Origin: Strobilurus pachycystidiatus
Lineage: Eukaryota > Basidiomycota > Agaricomycetes > Agaricales > Physalacriaceae
Direction of reading: 5' to 3'
Assembly: GCA_019915135.1 (NCBI GenBank)
Contig: JAHLMK010000016.1
Location: forward strand, 930,001-994,000
Length of the DNA stretch: 64,000 nucleotides
The notes under the pieces are model-generated. The model saw only the letters and a list, made by a program, of their open reading frames with translations. It made no database searches and was not told the origin of the DNA. Below are positions 10,301 through 20,181 of this stretch, piece by piece. Both the position numbers and the translations under genes were made by a program. The number at the start of each line of letters is the position of its first letter. Within the stretch, counting starts at the first letter, position 1.

Positions 10301-11970
10301 TGATGTGCAAGTTCGGAATAGACCTCTGAAAAGAAGCTATCGTCTAACCACACTATCAATCCTTATCACAACTAGTACTCCTTGTAAGGGAGCTGGGGTG
10401 CACAAAGGTTCGAGAGAACAAGGTGCTTTTGGGTAATGGAGAAATAGAGATGTATTCCGAATCGCTGTAGTTAAACTACGAGTTGTTTTTGGGGGTGTAG
10501 GGATTCTGATCGAAATGACACAAGAAAACCTTGAAGTCGTAGGCCGAACCTCTTGACGTATGAAGACCTTAAACAGCGCGAGGCAATGTAGCTTCTACCT
10601 ATCAAGTGCTCTGGTGTACAAGGACTTTGTCTTGGAATCGTCAGGCCGCTACCGCAGGTTTTACGCCACTGGACTGCTAACGATAAGGACTCCTTCTTGC
10701 ACTTAAACCAAACTTCTAGTGTCTTGCACCGGGACCAAAGGTTCCGAAAGGTGTCTCAGACGTTGACAACACTCGTTCAAACTCGACTTATTCCTCAAAG
10801 GGAAGTACTTCACGAAAGAGCGTGAGTGCAGGGCAGAACCACTTGCAAACCGGCCTTCTTGCGAATACAAGGTTCTAACACCAAGTAGATTCGTTGGTAC
10901 TTGACTTGGTACGTCGGAATAAGGTTCTTTCGAGTCTTTCAAGGAGTTTGGCAACACCTGATGTCTTTAAATCTTGGAAAGGTCTTTGGGGTCTTTGTGT
11001 ACTTTGCAGAAATGAGTCGAAACTCGAGATAGATTCACTACAATGGCTGCGTCTGACTAGCGGCTACTGGAGGGGGCTCTAAACTACCGAAATATGGGTC
11101 CTTTGGGCCCTTTTATACTACTGGTGGGTTCCTACTGAGTAAGCATCTATTCTAGGATCGGATACATCGGACTTTCGAGTCATACAAGTGCTGGATTCTT
11201 ATTGGCTATCCCTGGTCGAAACAACTGCGGACAGGCCGCTTGGTCCTTTAGCCATATACGCCACCTTGGCGGTATGGTACAATCCTTGTGCCCAGGAGAT
11301 CAAGGTCCGATAAGGACTTCGATCCTTAGGTATCTTTATGTTGCAAGGTCCTACGGACACCTGCTTTCTTGTGGATAGGTTGGATGGAGATCGTTAAGAA
11401 CGTCCTTTCGAGCGCAGACACTACAGGGGAGTGCTTTCTTAAAGTGGTAATACACCCTGCTTTCGAGGTGGTCCTTGATCGTGGATCATGATCGATCGGC
11501 ATAGCGGAAGGCGTCGGTTCGGAGTCCTTGGCAGCTCCGAAGATTGTTTCCCCAAAAGGGTTGTGACGTCCTTGAACTATTTCGGGACCTTCCAGGTCTT
11601 TGGGTTGAGGTGCGCAGGTCTTGGGTCGCTCGAACTGAACCGCCTGGAGACCTTTGGACCCTCCTTGGGTGCGAATGGTTATAGCACATCGTCTGTAGTA
11701 CAAGGTACACGCAAAGGTACGGGATCTTGAAAGGGATCCAACGCGCGGATAGGGATATTCGGATGAAGGTGATCGAAGGTTTCGATCGCGCCTGTCCTAA
11801 AGGACTTGTTAAGGCGCCTGGACCTTGTCCTGGAGGCTTGCCCGCGTCAAGGCAGTAACTCCTGCGTGCTCTATCCTAAGTACTTGACTGGAGGTTTCCT
11901 AAGGTCTTTGGGCTGTTCAGGAATCGCAAAATTCCCCGTTTCTAGTACTGGAATAGTACCCTGCGTATCA
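10301..11970 (-). repeat. 3' LTR of element 1
   Basis: This 1,670-bp direct repeat is the counterpart of 22115-23784. On the plus strand it begins TGATGTGCAAG and ends GCGTATCA. Adjacent at 10297-10300 is the target duplication ACGT. Small open frames within it occur identically in the other LTR and are not genes. Confidence 0.95.
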
Positions 11971-11979
11971 TCTCCCCTT
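11971..11979 (-). other. Polypurine tract of element 1
   Basis: Directly inside the 3' LTR the minus strand reads AAGGGGAGA, a purine run in the right place to prime plus-strand DNA synthesis. The same nine bases occur at 32342-32350 in element 2. Confidence 0.75.
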
Positions 11980-12113
11980 GACTTATGAAATGTCGTCCGC
12001 GACATAGTCCTTGGTGGTTCAGAACCTTTATCCTGGGTACCAGGCCGCCGTGACGAAGTCCCCTTTTGGTTTCTATCGCCCGATGGACCCTCTTTTGCCT
12101 AACTTCGTTCCGT

Positions 12114-12120
12114 TATAAAA
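12114..12120 (+). promoter_or_regulatory. TATA box of the antisense ORF in element 1
   Basis: TATAAAA lies 49 nt upstream of the antisense ATG at 12169, in a context shared with element 2 (32485-32491). Its spacing suits a TATA box, but activity is inferred. Confidence 0.5.
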
Positions 12121-12168
12121 GGTCCTGGGACTTGTCCTCAGACCTTTCATTCCTGCCTTTCTTCTGTC

Positions 12169-12303
12169 ATGGCTCCCAAAACTTGGACTCCCATCGCAAA
12201 ACTGCTTCCCACAACGCCGCACGTTCCGTCCGTGAAGGACCTGATCACTACGCGCGACCTTGCGAACCTTGCGGTCCCTCCTGATTGGAGTCCCTTTGCT
12301 TAG
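12169..12303 (+). pseudogene. Truncated antisense ORF of element 1
   Basis: The first 34 codons (MAPKTWTPIAKLL ... KDLITTRDL) match the start of the antisense gene of element 2 at 32540. Similarity then ends abruptly at about 12271, and the frame closes after 44 codons at 12301-12303. The break is exactly where the cargo region begins, so the cargo segment replaced the rest of this gene, or element 2 represents the older arrangement. Confidence 0.55.
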
Positions 12304-12687
12304 TCCTTGGCTGACTTCTTTTGACCTAAAGGTCACTTTTCTTTTCTTCCTTACGAATGGTCCTTATAGTCACATTGCTTTGCCTGTATTACTTTATTCG
12401 CAACGCAGTCCCTTGTGGGCCCTTTCGACGTCCAAGGTTCCCATCCTCTGACCTTTGCTACCTTTTGAGATTCCAAGGAGGGTCCTGGGCCCTCCCCTTG
12501 ACTTAAAGGTTCCAACTAAGGTCCCTCGTTCTTGCTTCCTTAATGTTTTCACACTGTTCTTTGGGTACAAGAAGTTGTAATTTTTGCTATAAAATACAAC
12601 GGGGCGGGGAATGCGTATATGAAGAAGTGTCCTTTTGGCACTGACTAGATCGTATATGTATATAAAAGAAATCGCGGCGGGACGCTT

Positions 12688-14801
12688 CTAACGTCCCACC
12701 GCAATCTCTGCGACCTTCCTGAACTTCTTGCGACTCTTCTCACTCAGGGAGAAGTACAACGCCAGGACCTTGTCCACGTCCTCGGCGGGATCGACACGGC
12801 TGGCGGAGGCGGAGGACGGCGCGCCTTGGCGGCTGGCTCCTTCGACTTGGTCCTGGCGCTGGACCGCGCTGATTGACGTGGCGGCCCCTTTCGAGGACTT
12901 GGTCGAGGCGGGAGGCGGGGCGGCGCTGACCTTTCCCTTCTGGAGGCGGGTGCGGGGCGCTTGGACCTCCTCGACGTCGGAGTCGTCGGTCGCTTCTTCG
13001 TCCGACGTCTCCTCCTTCTTCGCCTTGCCCTTCTTCCCGGCGGCGCTCTCGACGCGACGGCGTTTCGCCGCGGGCTCGTCCTTCTTCCGCTGCTTCTCCT
13101 CCTTCCACCGCTGGTCCGCTTCCTTGGCGATAGCTTGCGCTGCGTCGGAGTAGTCCTGGTGGCGCCGGGCCCGGATCTGAGAATCGGGCTTGTTCCTCGC
13201 CACAGCCTGCAACTGGGCGCGGACCTTCAACGCGACCTCCTTCCACGGCTCGGGGACCTGTCCTCGCCTCCACGCAACCCAGCACGGACCGTGCTGCCCG
13301 TCCTTCTCCTTGCACTGGTCGCACGTGAAGCTATTGTTCTTCTCCGCGGGCGTGGCGTGGATCCTGAAGTAGGTGCAGGTCAACCGCTGCTTGATGCAGG
13401 GGACGCAGACACCGTCGTCGCGGTGGAGAGGGATGCGCGGATTGCTTTTGTCGCGTACGTCAAGGACGAAATCGTCCTCCTCCCCGTCGCTGGCCTCGGC
13501 ATCCTCATCCAGCTCGTCCTCCTCCGGCTCTTCCTCGACGAACTTGCGCTTCTGGTTTCCACCGGTGGTGGCGCGCGCGACAGAAGTCTTCCGGGCGGGG
13601 GCGACGTCCTTGTCCTTGAATTCCACTTTTACGGCGACGGCCTTCGGCCTTGTCGGGGCGTCAGCAAACGTTAGCGGCGCGATGGTGCGGCGGACGTACT
13701 TGGTGGTGGATTTGGGACCTCCTTTGCTCGCCGCTACATACGGCTTGCGCTTGGGGGGCTCCGCCTCGGGCTTGGGCGTGGGTTCATGGTGCGAGGAGGG
13801 CGCCGGGGACGGCGTTCGCGAGTCGCGAGGACTGGGCGACTCTTCTTTCGCGATCTCCTGCATCGTGGGGCGCGGCGTATCCTCGTCCTCGACCTTGCTG
13901 TTGAGGCTGGGCGTCCCGTCGCGCTCGTAGTTGGCGATTCCGAGCTCGGTTATCGCGCTCTCAATCAAGTTGTCCATCGTTTTGTAGAAGGATCCTTGGA
14001 TGGCGGTCTCGTCGCGCTGTCTTCGCATTTCTACGAGTAGCGCGCCCCAGAACAAATTAGCCCGGTCCTGGTCGTGCACAAAGTTCCAGAGGTGATCCAG
14101 CTCCAGAAAACAACGCTGGGCGTCGTCTTCTGAAAGCCGGAGCGCGAGCTCGGGGGCGATGCGGTCGTTGTCTAGGAAAGTGATGTCGTAGACGGGGCGG
14201 ACCTGCCTCCTGTAGGTCGTGGCGTCGCGCCACGCGGCGCTCAGCGCCATCTCCACACGTTCCAGCGGGGTGGCCTTGCCTGCTGGGGTCGACTCGAGCG
14301 CGTCCTGGAAGGTCAACCAGAAGACTCCGTTACGGAGATACCCCTTGTAACCGGCCTCGTTCAGGATGTCCCGTGTTGACGCCGGTTTGGCGCACAACGA
14401 CTCGGCCAGGCGCAGGCTGATCCCTGCGTCCAGCTCTGGTGGCGCGGTCATGTTCGTGAGGAATCCGCTGTAATTAAACAGGGGGCGGGTCATCTTGACA
14501 TGGTCGGGCCTGGCTTCACAGGCGATGGGCGGGAGCTAGCGCGAGGAATGGCGGTGGTGAGTTTTTGCGTATTTCTACGCGTCTTTTAGCGTCACTCACC
14601 TGTTCCTGCTCCTGCGCCTCTTTTTCCCCTTCTTCCTGCTTTGCGGGAGGCTCCTGACGTCCTTGTGGCGACGTTGGCGGCGGCGGCGGCGACTGCTCCT
14701 TTTGGTAAGTAAGTTCGCGTGCCGCCCTGCCGGCGATCGTGTTGGTTGCTTACCTTCACGTCCTCCTTGCGCTCGGTGTCTTGGTGCGAACTTGTTGACA
14801 T
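12688..14801 (-). CDS. Cargo gene of element 1: large zinc-cluster-like protein with introns
   Basis: Three exons (14801-14754, 14692-14600, 14535-12688) give about 662 residues, on the same strand as gag-pol and between pol and the 3' LTR. The N-terminal 230 residues are a helical domain (WDLH-type segments such as LELDHLWNFVHDQDRANLFWG). Next is a basic/proline linker and an acidic run (EEEPEEDELDEDAEASDGEE). A cysteine cluster follows, CVPCIKQRLTC ... FTCDQCKEKDGQHGPC (C-x2-C-x6-C-x17-C-x2-C-x9-C). The tail is lysine-rich and nuclear-localisation-like, with a final helix. The organisation recalls the host zinc-cluster genes around the element. GC content is clearly higher than in the flanking retrotransposon. 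Two introns with good splice sites are kept although the gene is in sense orientation, where splicing of the genomic RNA would remove them. I do not recognise the N-terminal domain. Capture of a host gene is the simplest reading. Confidence 0.65.
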
Positions 14802-14905
14802 TGTCGTGGTGGTGGTTCGGTGCGTGGTGCTTCCTTTTTGCGCTTACCACATCACCTTACGGCTCCATCACCTTTAAGCTTTTTCTTTATTCGCACCCCG
14901 CCACT

Positions 14906-15142
14906 TCCCTGATGCCTCGTGCCTTGTCTTGCTTCCTTATCCTGTCCTTAGTTCACAGCTACCTTAGCTACTATTGTAGCCAGCTGGGCACAGAATGAGT
15001 CTTTAATTAAAATTTTTATAGTCCTTGAATAAATGGACCGATGTCCCTCTATTCTCTCTTTACTTTTCTGATGACGTCCCCGTCATCTGGTATGGTACCT
15101 TAGCTTCCTTTGAAGCTGTAGTTCATTCTTGGGTGCTCAAGG
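14906..15142 (-). other. Element 1 sequence downstream of pol
   Basis: This is non-coding DNA of the element shared with element 2 (33090-33329). It marks where the two elements become similar again after their different 3' inserts. AT-rich stretches near 15000-15020 could serve 3'-end processing, but no signal can be proven. Confidence 0.4.
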
Positions 15143-18100
15143 TCACGTAGTTCTGGCAAGGACATCTAAGGTCTTCGTGATCGGCTTACTTATGAAGTGT
15201 AGTCGATCAAAGAACTGTTTTCCAAGGTCTATAGGATCTCGTCGCGATACAAAAGGTATTACACGGAACTGAGCTATCTTGTCTTTGTAGATCGTTCCGT
15301 CCAACTCGCAGACCACATAGTTTCCTGCCGAGGTCCTTGTTACTACCGCGTAAGGTCCCATGAACCTTTCCTTGAACTTCGCATTCATTTCTGATTCAAT
15401 CCTAGTGTTCCTTACTAGTACTAGTTCACCAGTTTTGAATTTGTAGCGAGGGATACTGTTCTGGAAGTCCTCTAGGAACTTCGCAGCGGCCTTCTGTTTA
15501 TTCAGAAGGACCTTTGACCTTAGTCTAACAGTATCTTCTTTGTGCTTGATGAGCTGCCTAGCTCGGAAGGCCACAAGGTCCGAATGGGAGACCAGTCGGT
15601 CTGGTGCTTCAACCAGCCAAGTCAATTCCTCCAGGTCCATTGGCATGATTGGTTCACAACCGGTTACTGCCTGGAACGCTGAAGTACCTAGACTCCTCTT
15701 TATGGTAATGCGCTCTGCCCAAAGGACCTCATGTAGGAACTCTGGCCATTGCTCGGGTTTACCCCTGCATACCTTGAAGAGAGATTGACGGATATCCCAG
15801 TGTCCTCGTTCAACCTTTCCGTTGGCTTGCTTATTGTACGCCGTGATCAAGATACCGGTAATACCATATTTCTGTTCAATATGTACTAAGGCCTTCTTGA
15901 TTGCTGGCCCATTGTCGGTTACAATTTCCTTGATACAACCCCACCTGCATAGAATGTCCTCAAAGATCCATTCTCCCAGTGACTCGGCGGTCTCTTCCTT
16001 GAGAGCCCTTGCCTCTGGCCAACTTGTTAATCCACACCTTGCTACGGTCACAGCATTGAAGCCGGCCCATTTTGAAGGTCGTTTCTTTCGAATGGATTCC
16101 TCTCCTGCCTTAGGCATCCGGAAGGTGTCTATATAAGCCCTTTCGTAGATACCTGGAGTCGAAGTAATTGTTGGTGCAACTTTTATGTTACGTTTCTGGC
16201 GTTTCTGGCATAGTACGCAGGTCCTTACATACCATCGTATGTCGACCTCCATACCTGGCCACCAGAATCGCTTCATGATGAGTTGTAATACGGAATATTG
16301 TCCTTTATGTCCTGCCCGGTCGTGTAGAGCTTTACAAACCGGGATTCGTTCATTTGGAAGTAGCACTCGACGGGGGTGGGAGTCCGAATGGGTTCGGTAT
16401 AACCTTTCATGCTGGACAAAGAAGTCTTTGCTCCATTTCTCCAAGTCTTCGTCCTCAAGTACATCTTCCGATTGTAAGTAAGGTTGAAGTTTGGGCAAAT
16501 AGGTCTCCCACAAACGCTCCCTTTTGCTCTTATTGAGCTCCGGGAACTCCGTGATATGCATCCAACCTTCGATATCCTTAACATTGACTAGTCCCGAAGT
16601 CCTTACCGCTTTAGAAACCTTTATATGGTCTGGTAAAGGACTCCGTACTATTTCCTGGAAATAGCCTCCCCTACTGTCGATGTCATTCCTGAAAGTGTCA
16701 AAGTCTAACGGCTGCTCCTCTATAGGCAGACCTTTAGGCTCCTGGTACTCAAAGGTATTGACCTCGTCATCCTCTATGTTTATGTGAGGTCTGGGTACTA
16801 CTACATCATGCTCTGAGGCTGGACGGCGACTTAAACCATCCGGGCCGTGAACCTTTCCTGGTACGTGTACAAGCGTGAAGTGATACATCAAGATCTCCTC
16901 AGCCCACCTTTGCAGGTTTGCGTTCGCTAAGGAGTCCACGTTGGATAACATGCCCTTGATGTATTTTGCATCCACTTCAATTTCTAGTTTTCTACACCCT
17001 AGAAGGTAGTACTTGCACGCGGACAGAGCTCTGAAGAGCCCGAATAGTTCTCGCTTGGCTTGCGAGTACCTTGCCTCTCTTTCGTTCAAGGTCAGAGACA
17101 TAAACTTCGCAAAGTATCGTTTCTTAGGGTCCTTGGGATCTACCTGGGACAGATAGAAACCTACTGCCTGGTAAGAGGTGTCTACCGACAGTGTGATTGG
17201 CGTGGACCATTCATAATTCAGTGGTTTCAGCATCGGACAAGTTCGTATGGCTTCCTTTAAGGTATCCATACTTTCCTGCTCCTCGTCTGTCCATCTGAAC
17301 TTGGTAATGTCTTTGGTTAACCTGGTCAAAGGTAACGCCTTCTTAGAGTAGTCCTTTACAAATGCTCTGAAGATTCCAGCTGTTCCTAAGAACGAACGGA
17401 CTTCCGTGAGCGCTTTACAAGGGGGCCAATCCGAGATCACCTTAACGCGATCTTCAGCTGGCTTTCTACCTTCGTAGGTACAGACATGTCCCACTACCAC
17501 AATCTCTTCTGCACAAATGATAGCCTTGTGACCAGAAAAGGTCCCTCCGGCATGTTTCATTCGCTGTACGATCCTGTTCATGTTCACAAGGTGTTCCCAA
17601 ACGAAACGCCTTACTTCAGGATGACCTGGAAGCGTTTCGTAGGTACCATCAGCTTGTTCATATCGCGTGGCGGGCCCGCGGACGGGCACATCGTCGATAT
17701 AAGGTCTGGTGAAGGCTGGTATTTCATCCTTGAGAATCGTTGTAACATCGTCATGAAAGATAGGTACTGAATTAGTCCAGCCCATCGGTAAGGTCTTTAA
17801 CCTTAATGCTCCGTAAGGTGTCGAGAAGGTGGTCATATCGCGAGACGCGGTGGCAAGGAGCCGTTCGTCATATCCAACGAACAGGTCCAAGGTCCCTCCA
17901 CAACTTCGTCCTGCAAAGGACTCCGCTAGTTCCTCCGTGGCTGGAGGTAACCCTGAGTGCGCAATGGTCACCGCATTGAGTGGTTCCAGACTATGCACTA
18001 GGCGAAGCTTCTTTCCATCCTTCTTAACAACACAAAACCACCTGGAGCGGTATGAGGAGTTCGAAGGCTCATACACGCCCGAGTCTAGTTTGTGTTTGAT

Positions 18101-19030
18101 AATCTTACAGACTTCATCGTAGATTCCTGGTGGAATTGGTATATTCCTTAACACCCAAGGTGTGTGTGGTATTACCGGGATATCCACTGGTGGAAAGAAC
18201 TCTGGTTTGAAGTGTCCTTTCTCAGATTCTTCCCAGGCAAAGCCCTCGTTCTGGTTACAGAAGATGGAGTCTATAATCCGTCTTTCTGCATCCGTTAGGA
18301 AGTCCCCGACGTGGTCGGCTTGTATCTGTTCCCTCCTTTCGGCAGTATACCTACCTGTGGGTACGAAGGGTGGTGGATCAGGTACTAATTCAGGCATCCC
18401 AGCTAGTGGGTCTCCATGAATGTGGCGCTTGATCCTGAATTCTTCAGGTAAGGTTCCAAGGTGAGCTTTGGTTTTCAAGGCTACTGGTTTGTACTTCTTT
18501 CCTACGAATACACCCCTCTTAGGGATCTGACTTTCCAACCTTAGGAACTCCTGTTGTGCCTCCGCCATGTAATCCTTTGGTAAGGTTACCGACAAGCCCG
18601 TAAAGACTTGTTCTAACTCCTTTGGTACCCCGTAAAAGAGATTCAAAGTCGCCGTGGCGTAGGACTTAAATTCTTCTTGGTCTTCCGCAATCTGGTTGAT
18701 ATTGAATACCTTGCGAAAGCCTTGAGTCTTGGTTGGGACCTTTAATAGTCCCGTAGGTGTCACCATATGTTCTGGGACGGTCATAGGTGTCGATGCTTGG
18801 TGCACCGGTGCATGCATAAATGCGTGTTGTTTCCTTAGCCTTTTGGCTGCCTGATGAACCCTATTGGGTGACTTCTTCATGTATAAGGACGTTAAGTCCC
18901 CTTCCCCGAAGGTCTCCCTGTTATCACCAGGTATCCAACTTTGCTTTACTTCGATGTTTCCTTCTGGTGACCTTTCAAGGATCAACACGGCTTCTTCATA
19001 GGAGTTTCCTACGTCCTTAGGTTCCCGTGA
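15143..19030 (-). CDS. pol: Element 1 pol: reverse transcriptase, RNase H, integrase
   Basis: The frame of 1,296 codons is open from the -1 slip point at 19030 to the stop at 15143; without frameshifting the first start would be a GTG at 18988. Domains in order: reverse transcriptase (LRLVHSLEPLN, GALRLKTLPMGW, catalytic FTRPYIDDV with the YIDD box); RNase H (LSVDTSYQAVGF, RELFGLFRAL, VDAKYIKGML); integrase with an HHCC zinc domain (HDRAGHKGQYSVL ... CVLCQKRQ) and a DDE core (YIDTFRM, VTDNGPAIKK, NKQANGKVERG); then a GPY-like module (RFMGPYAVVTR). RT before RNase H before integrase is the Ty3/gypsy order. Nothing essential is visibly broken. Element 2 encodes a nearly identical protein. Confidence 0.92.
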   Translation of the reverse strand, partial: SREPKDVGNSYEEAVLILERSPEGNIEVKQSWIPGDNRETFGEGDLTSLYMKKSPNRVHQAAKRLRKQHAFMHAPVHQASTPMTVPEHMVTPTGLLKVPTKTQGFRKVFNINQIAEDQEEFKSYATATLNLFYGVPKELEQVFTGLSVTLPKDYMAEAQQEFLRLESQIPKRGVFVGKKYKPVALKTKAHLGTLPEEFRIKRHIHGDPLAGMPELVPDPPPFVPTGRYTAERREQIQADHVGDFLTDAERRIIDSIFCNQNEGFAWEESEKGHFKPEFFPPVDIPVIPHTPWVLRNIPIPPGIYDEVCKIIKHKLDSGVYEPSNSSYRSRWFCVVKKDGKKLRLVHSLEPLNAVTIAHSGLPPATEELAESFAGRSCGGTLDLFVGYDERLLATASRDMTTFSTPYGALRLKTLPMGWTNSVPIFHDDVTTILKDEIPAFTRPYIDDVPVRGPATRYEQADGTYETLPGHPEVRRFVWEHLVNMNRIVQRMKHAGGTFSGHKAIICAEEIVVVGHVCTYEGRKPAEDRVKVISDWPPCKALTEVRSFLGTAGIFRAFVKDYSKKALPLTRLTKDITKFRWTDEEQESMDTLKEAIRTCPMLKPLNYEWSTPITLSVDTSYQAVGFYLSQVDPKDPKKRYFAKFMSLTLNEREARYSQAKRELFGLFRALSACKYYLLGCRKLEIEVDAKYIKGMLSNVDSLANANLQRWAEEILMYHFTLVHVPGKVHGPDGLSRRPASEHDVVVPRPHINIEDDEVNTFEYQEPKGLPIEEQPLDFDTFRNDIDSRGGYFQEIVRSPLPDHIKVSKAVRTSGLVNVKDIEGWMHITEFPELNKSKRERLWETYLPKLQPYLQSEDVLEDEDLEKWSKDFFVQHERLYRTHSDSHPRRVLLPNERIPVCKALHDRAGHKGQYSVLQLIMKRFWWPGMEVDIRWYVRTCVLCQKRQKRNIKVAPTITSTPGIYERAYIDTFRMPKAGEESIRKKRPSKWAGFNAVTVARCGLTSWPEARALKEETAESLGEWIFEDILCRWGCIKEIVTDNGPAIKKALVHIEQKYGITGILITAYNKQANGKVERGHWDIRQSLFKVCRGKPEQWPEFLHEVLWAERITIKRSLGTSAFQAVTGCEPIMPMDLEELTWLVEAPDRLVSHSDLVAFRARQLIKHKEDTVRLRSKVLLNKQKAAAKFLEDFQNSIPRYKFKTGELVLVRNTRIESEMNAKFKERFMGPYAVVTRTSAGNYVVCELDGTIYKDKIAQFRVIPFVSRRDPIDLGKQFFDRLHFISKPITKTLDVLARTT

Positions 19031-20181
19031 AAACCCGTTTGTCCCCCTGGAATCATATGTCTTGGGATCTGTCCTCGACGGTAAGAAGGTAGCGATAACT
19101 TCTTCCCATTGGTGTTATCCGTAAGGGTTCCGATTGCGTTCCCGTTGGGAAGGTTGGTGATGACCAGGTTTGAAACGATCTCGAAAGGTCGTCCCAGTAG
19201 GACCTCATAGGCGGGATCCTGCAACACATGCAACTGAAGGTAATAGACAATTCCTTCAAAGTCAAAAGGTATGTTACGAGCCAATCCCAAGGTACTGGTT
19301 CGTCCCTTGTCCGCACTTTCCATAGTAATGGTGAAAGTGGGATCATAGGCTATTCCTAGTTCCAATGCTGCCTTGAGTGAAATGGAGGCGATCTGCGACC
19401 CACCATCCACTAAACTCTCCTTTTTACCATTCTTGTTGATCAAGGGCCAAAAGGTTCGTAGATCTGCATTTTCCGGCGCCATATTGCCACTTATCATTTG
19501 AAAGGGACCAGTATAGTGACCTCCGGAAAGGTTTACAAACTGTTCTACCGCATCGTGTACTATAATTCCACCAATAGGTAAATCACCTTGCTCATGAAAG
19601 TTGACTGAATATAGCTCGGGTTGGAAGTGATCTTGGACCGTATCGGCCACTACTTCCGTCTTGAATACAGCCACAGGCGTGTTGCGTTTCCTGATGAAGT
19701 CCGAAATGCTCTGCTGCCAAGGGGGGTTGGTAGCTAGTAGGGCTTCGGGTAACAAGAACTTCCAGGCTTCACGCCAACTGGGATTCTTGTGCAAGAGTTC
19801 TTCTGCCAGACTACGACGTTGGAAACTCTTGACCTTAGGTTCCTTAGGTTGAACCTTTGGTTGGTTCTTTTCTGGCAGAGTTGAATCTGCTTTTGGTTGC
19901 GGCACCGGGTCGGGTTCTTCCATCGCCAGGACTTCGTCAAGAAGGTCCTGGTCAACAGGTTCTACTTCTTGAGTGACTTCCGGCTTGGAGAATGATACCT
20001 TAGGCGGCGCTGCTTTTGGAATGACCACGGACACCCGGTCCTTAGGCCATGAGGTTACCTTGTTTTGTGGAGTTGAATCCACAGGTGCACTAGGTGCTTT
20101 TGCGCTCTGACGAGTCTGACGAGTTTCTACAGTGAACTGGCTCTCCGGAGGAGTATGTGCTAACTGCACTCCTTCCTTCAT
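19009..20181 (-). CDS. pro: Element 1 aspartic protease ORF
   Basis: This 390-residue frame starts with an ATG that overlaps the gag stop (ATGA, 20181-20178), a layout suited to stop-and-restart translation or frameshifting. The N-terminal 200 residues are proline/lysine-rich linker. The C-terminal part is a retropepsin-like domain with the active-site loop SLVDGGSQIAS, flap region and EVLLGRPFEIV (the ILG-like motif). The loop reads D-G-G instead of the usual D-S/T-G in both elements. The frame ends 20 nt before the first possible pol start and contains a slippery site near its end. Confidence 0.82.
   Translation of the reverse strand: MKEGVQLAHTPPESQFTVETRQTRQSAKAPSAPVDSTPQNKVTSWPKDRVSVVIPKAAPPKVSFSKPEVTQEVEPVDQDLLDEVLAMEEPDPVPQPKADSTLPEKNQPKVQPKEPKVKSFQRRSLAEELLHKNPSWREAWKFLLPEALLATNPPWQQSISDFIRKRNTPVAVFKTEVVADTVQDHFQPELYSVNFHEQGDLPIGGIIVHDAVEQFVNLSGGHYTGPFQMISGNMAPENADLRTFWPLINKNGKKESLVDGGSQIASISLKAALELGIAYDPTFTITMESADKGRTSTLGLARNIPFDFEGIVYYLQLHVLQDPAYEVLLGRPFEIVSNLVITNLPNGNAIGTLTDNTNGKKLSLPSYRRGQIPRHMIPGGQTGFHGNLRT
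19030..19036 (-). promoter_or_regulatory. -1 frameshift slippery heptamer between pro and pol, element 1
   Basis: On the minus strand the protease frame reads ACG GGT TTT, so the heptamer G-GGT-TTT fits X-XXY-YYZ. Slipping back one base continues straight into the pol frame (TCA CGG GAA CCT). The same site is at 37217-37223 in element 2. Whether a stimulatory RNA structure follows was not computed. Confidence 0.7.

Noticed and set aside
10703..12000. Open frames of 60-125 codons inside the LTRs, repeated at 22.5-23.5, 31.1-32.1 and 40.7-41.7 kb
   Set aside because: They recur only because the LTRs are repeats; frames differ between elements 1 and 2 by small indels and encode nothing recognisable.
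12728..13930. Several long plus-strand open frames (141, 237 and 185 codons) opposite the cargo gene of element 1
   Set aside because: They are mirror frames of a GC-rich minus-strand gene, have Arg/Leu/Ser-rich composition and no domains; the minus-strand frame has the cysteine cluster and clean splicing.
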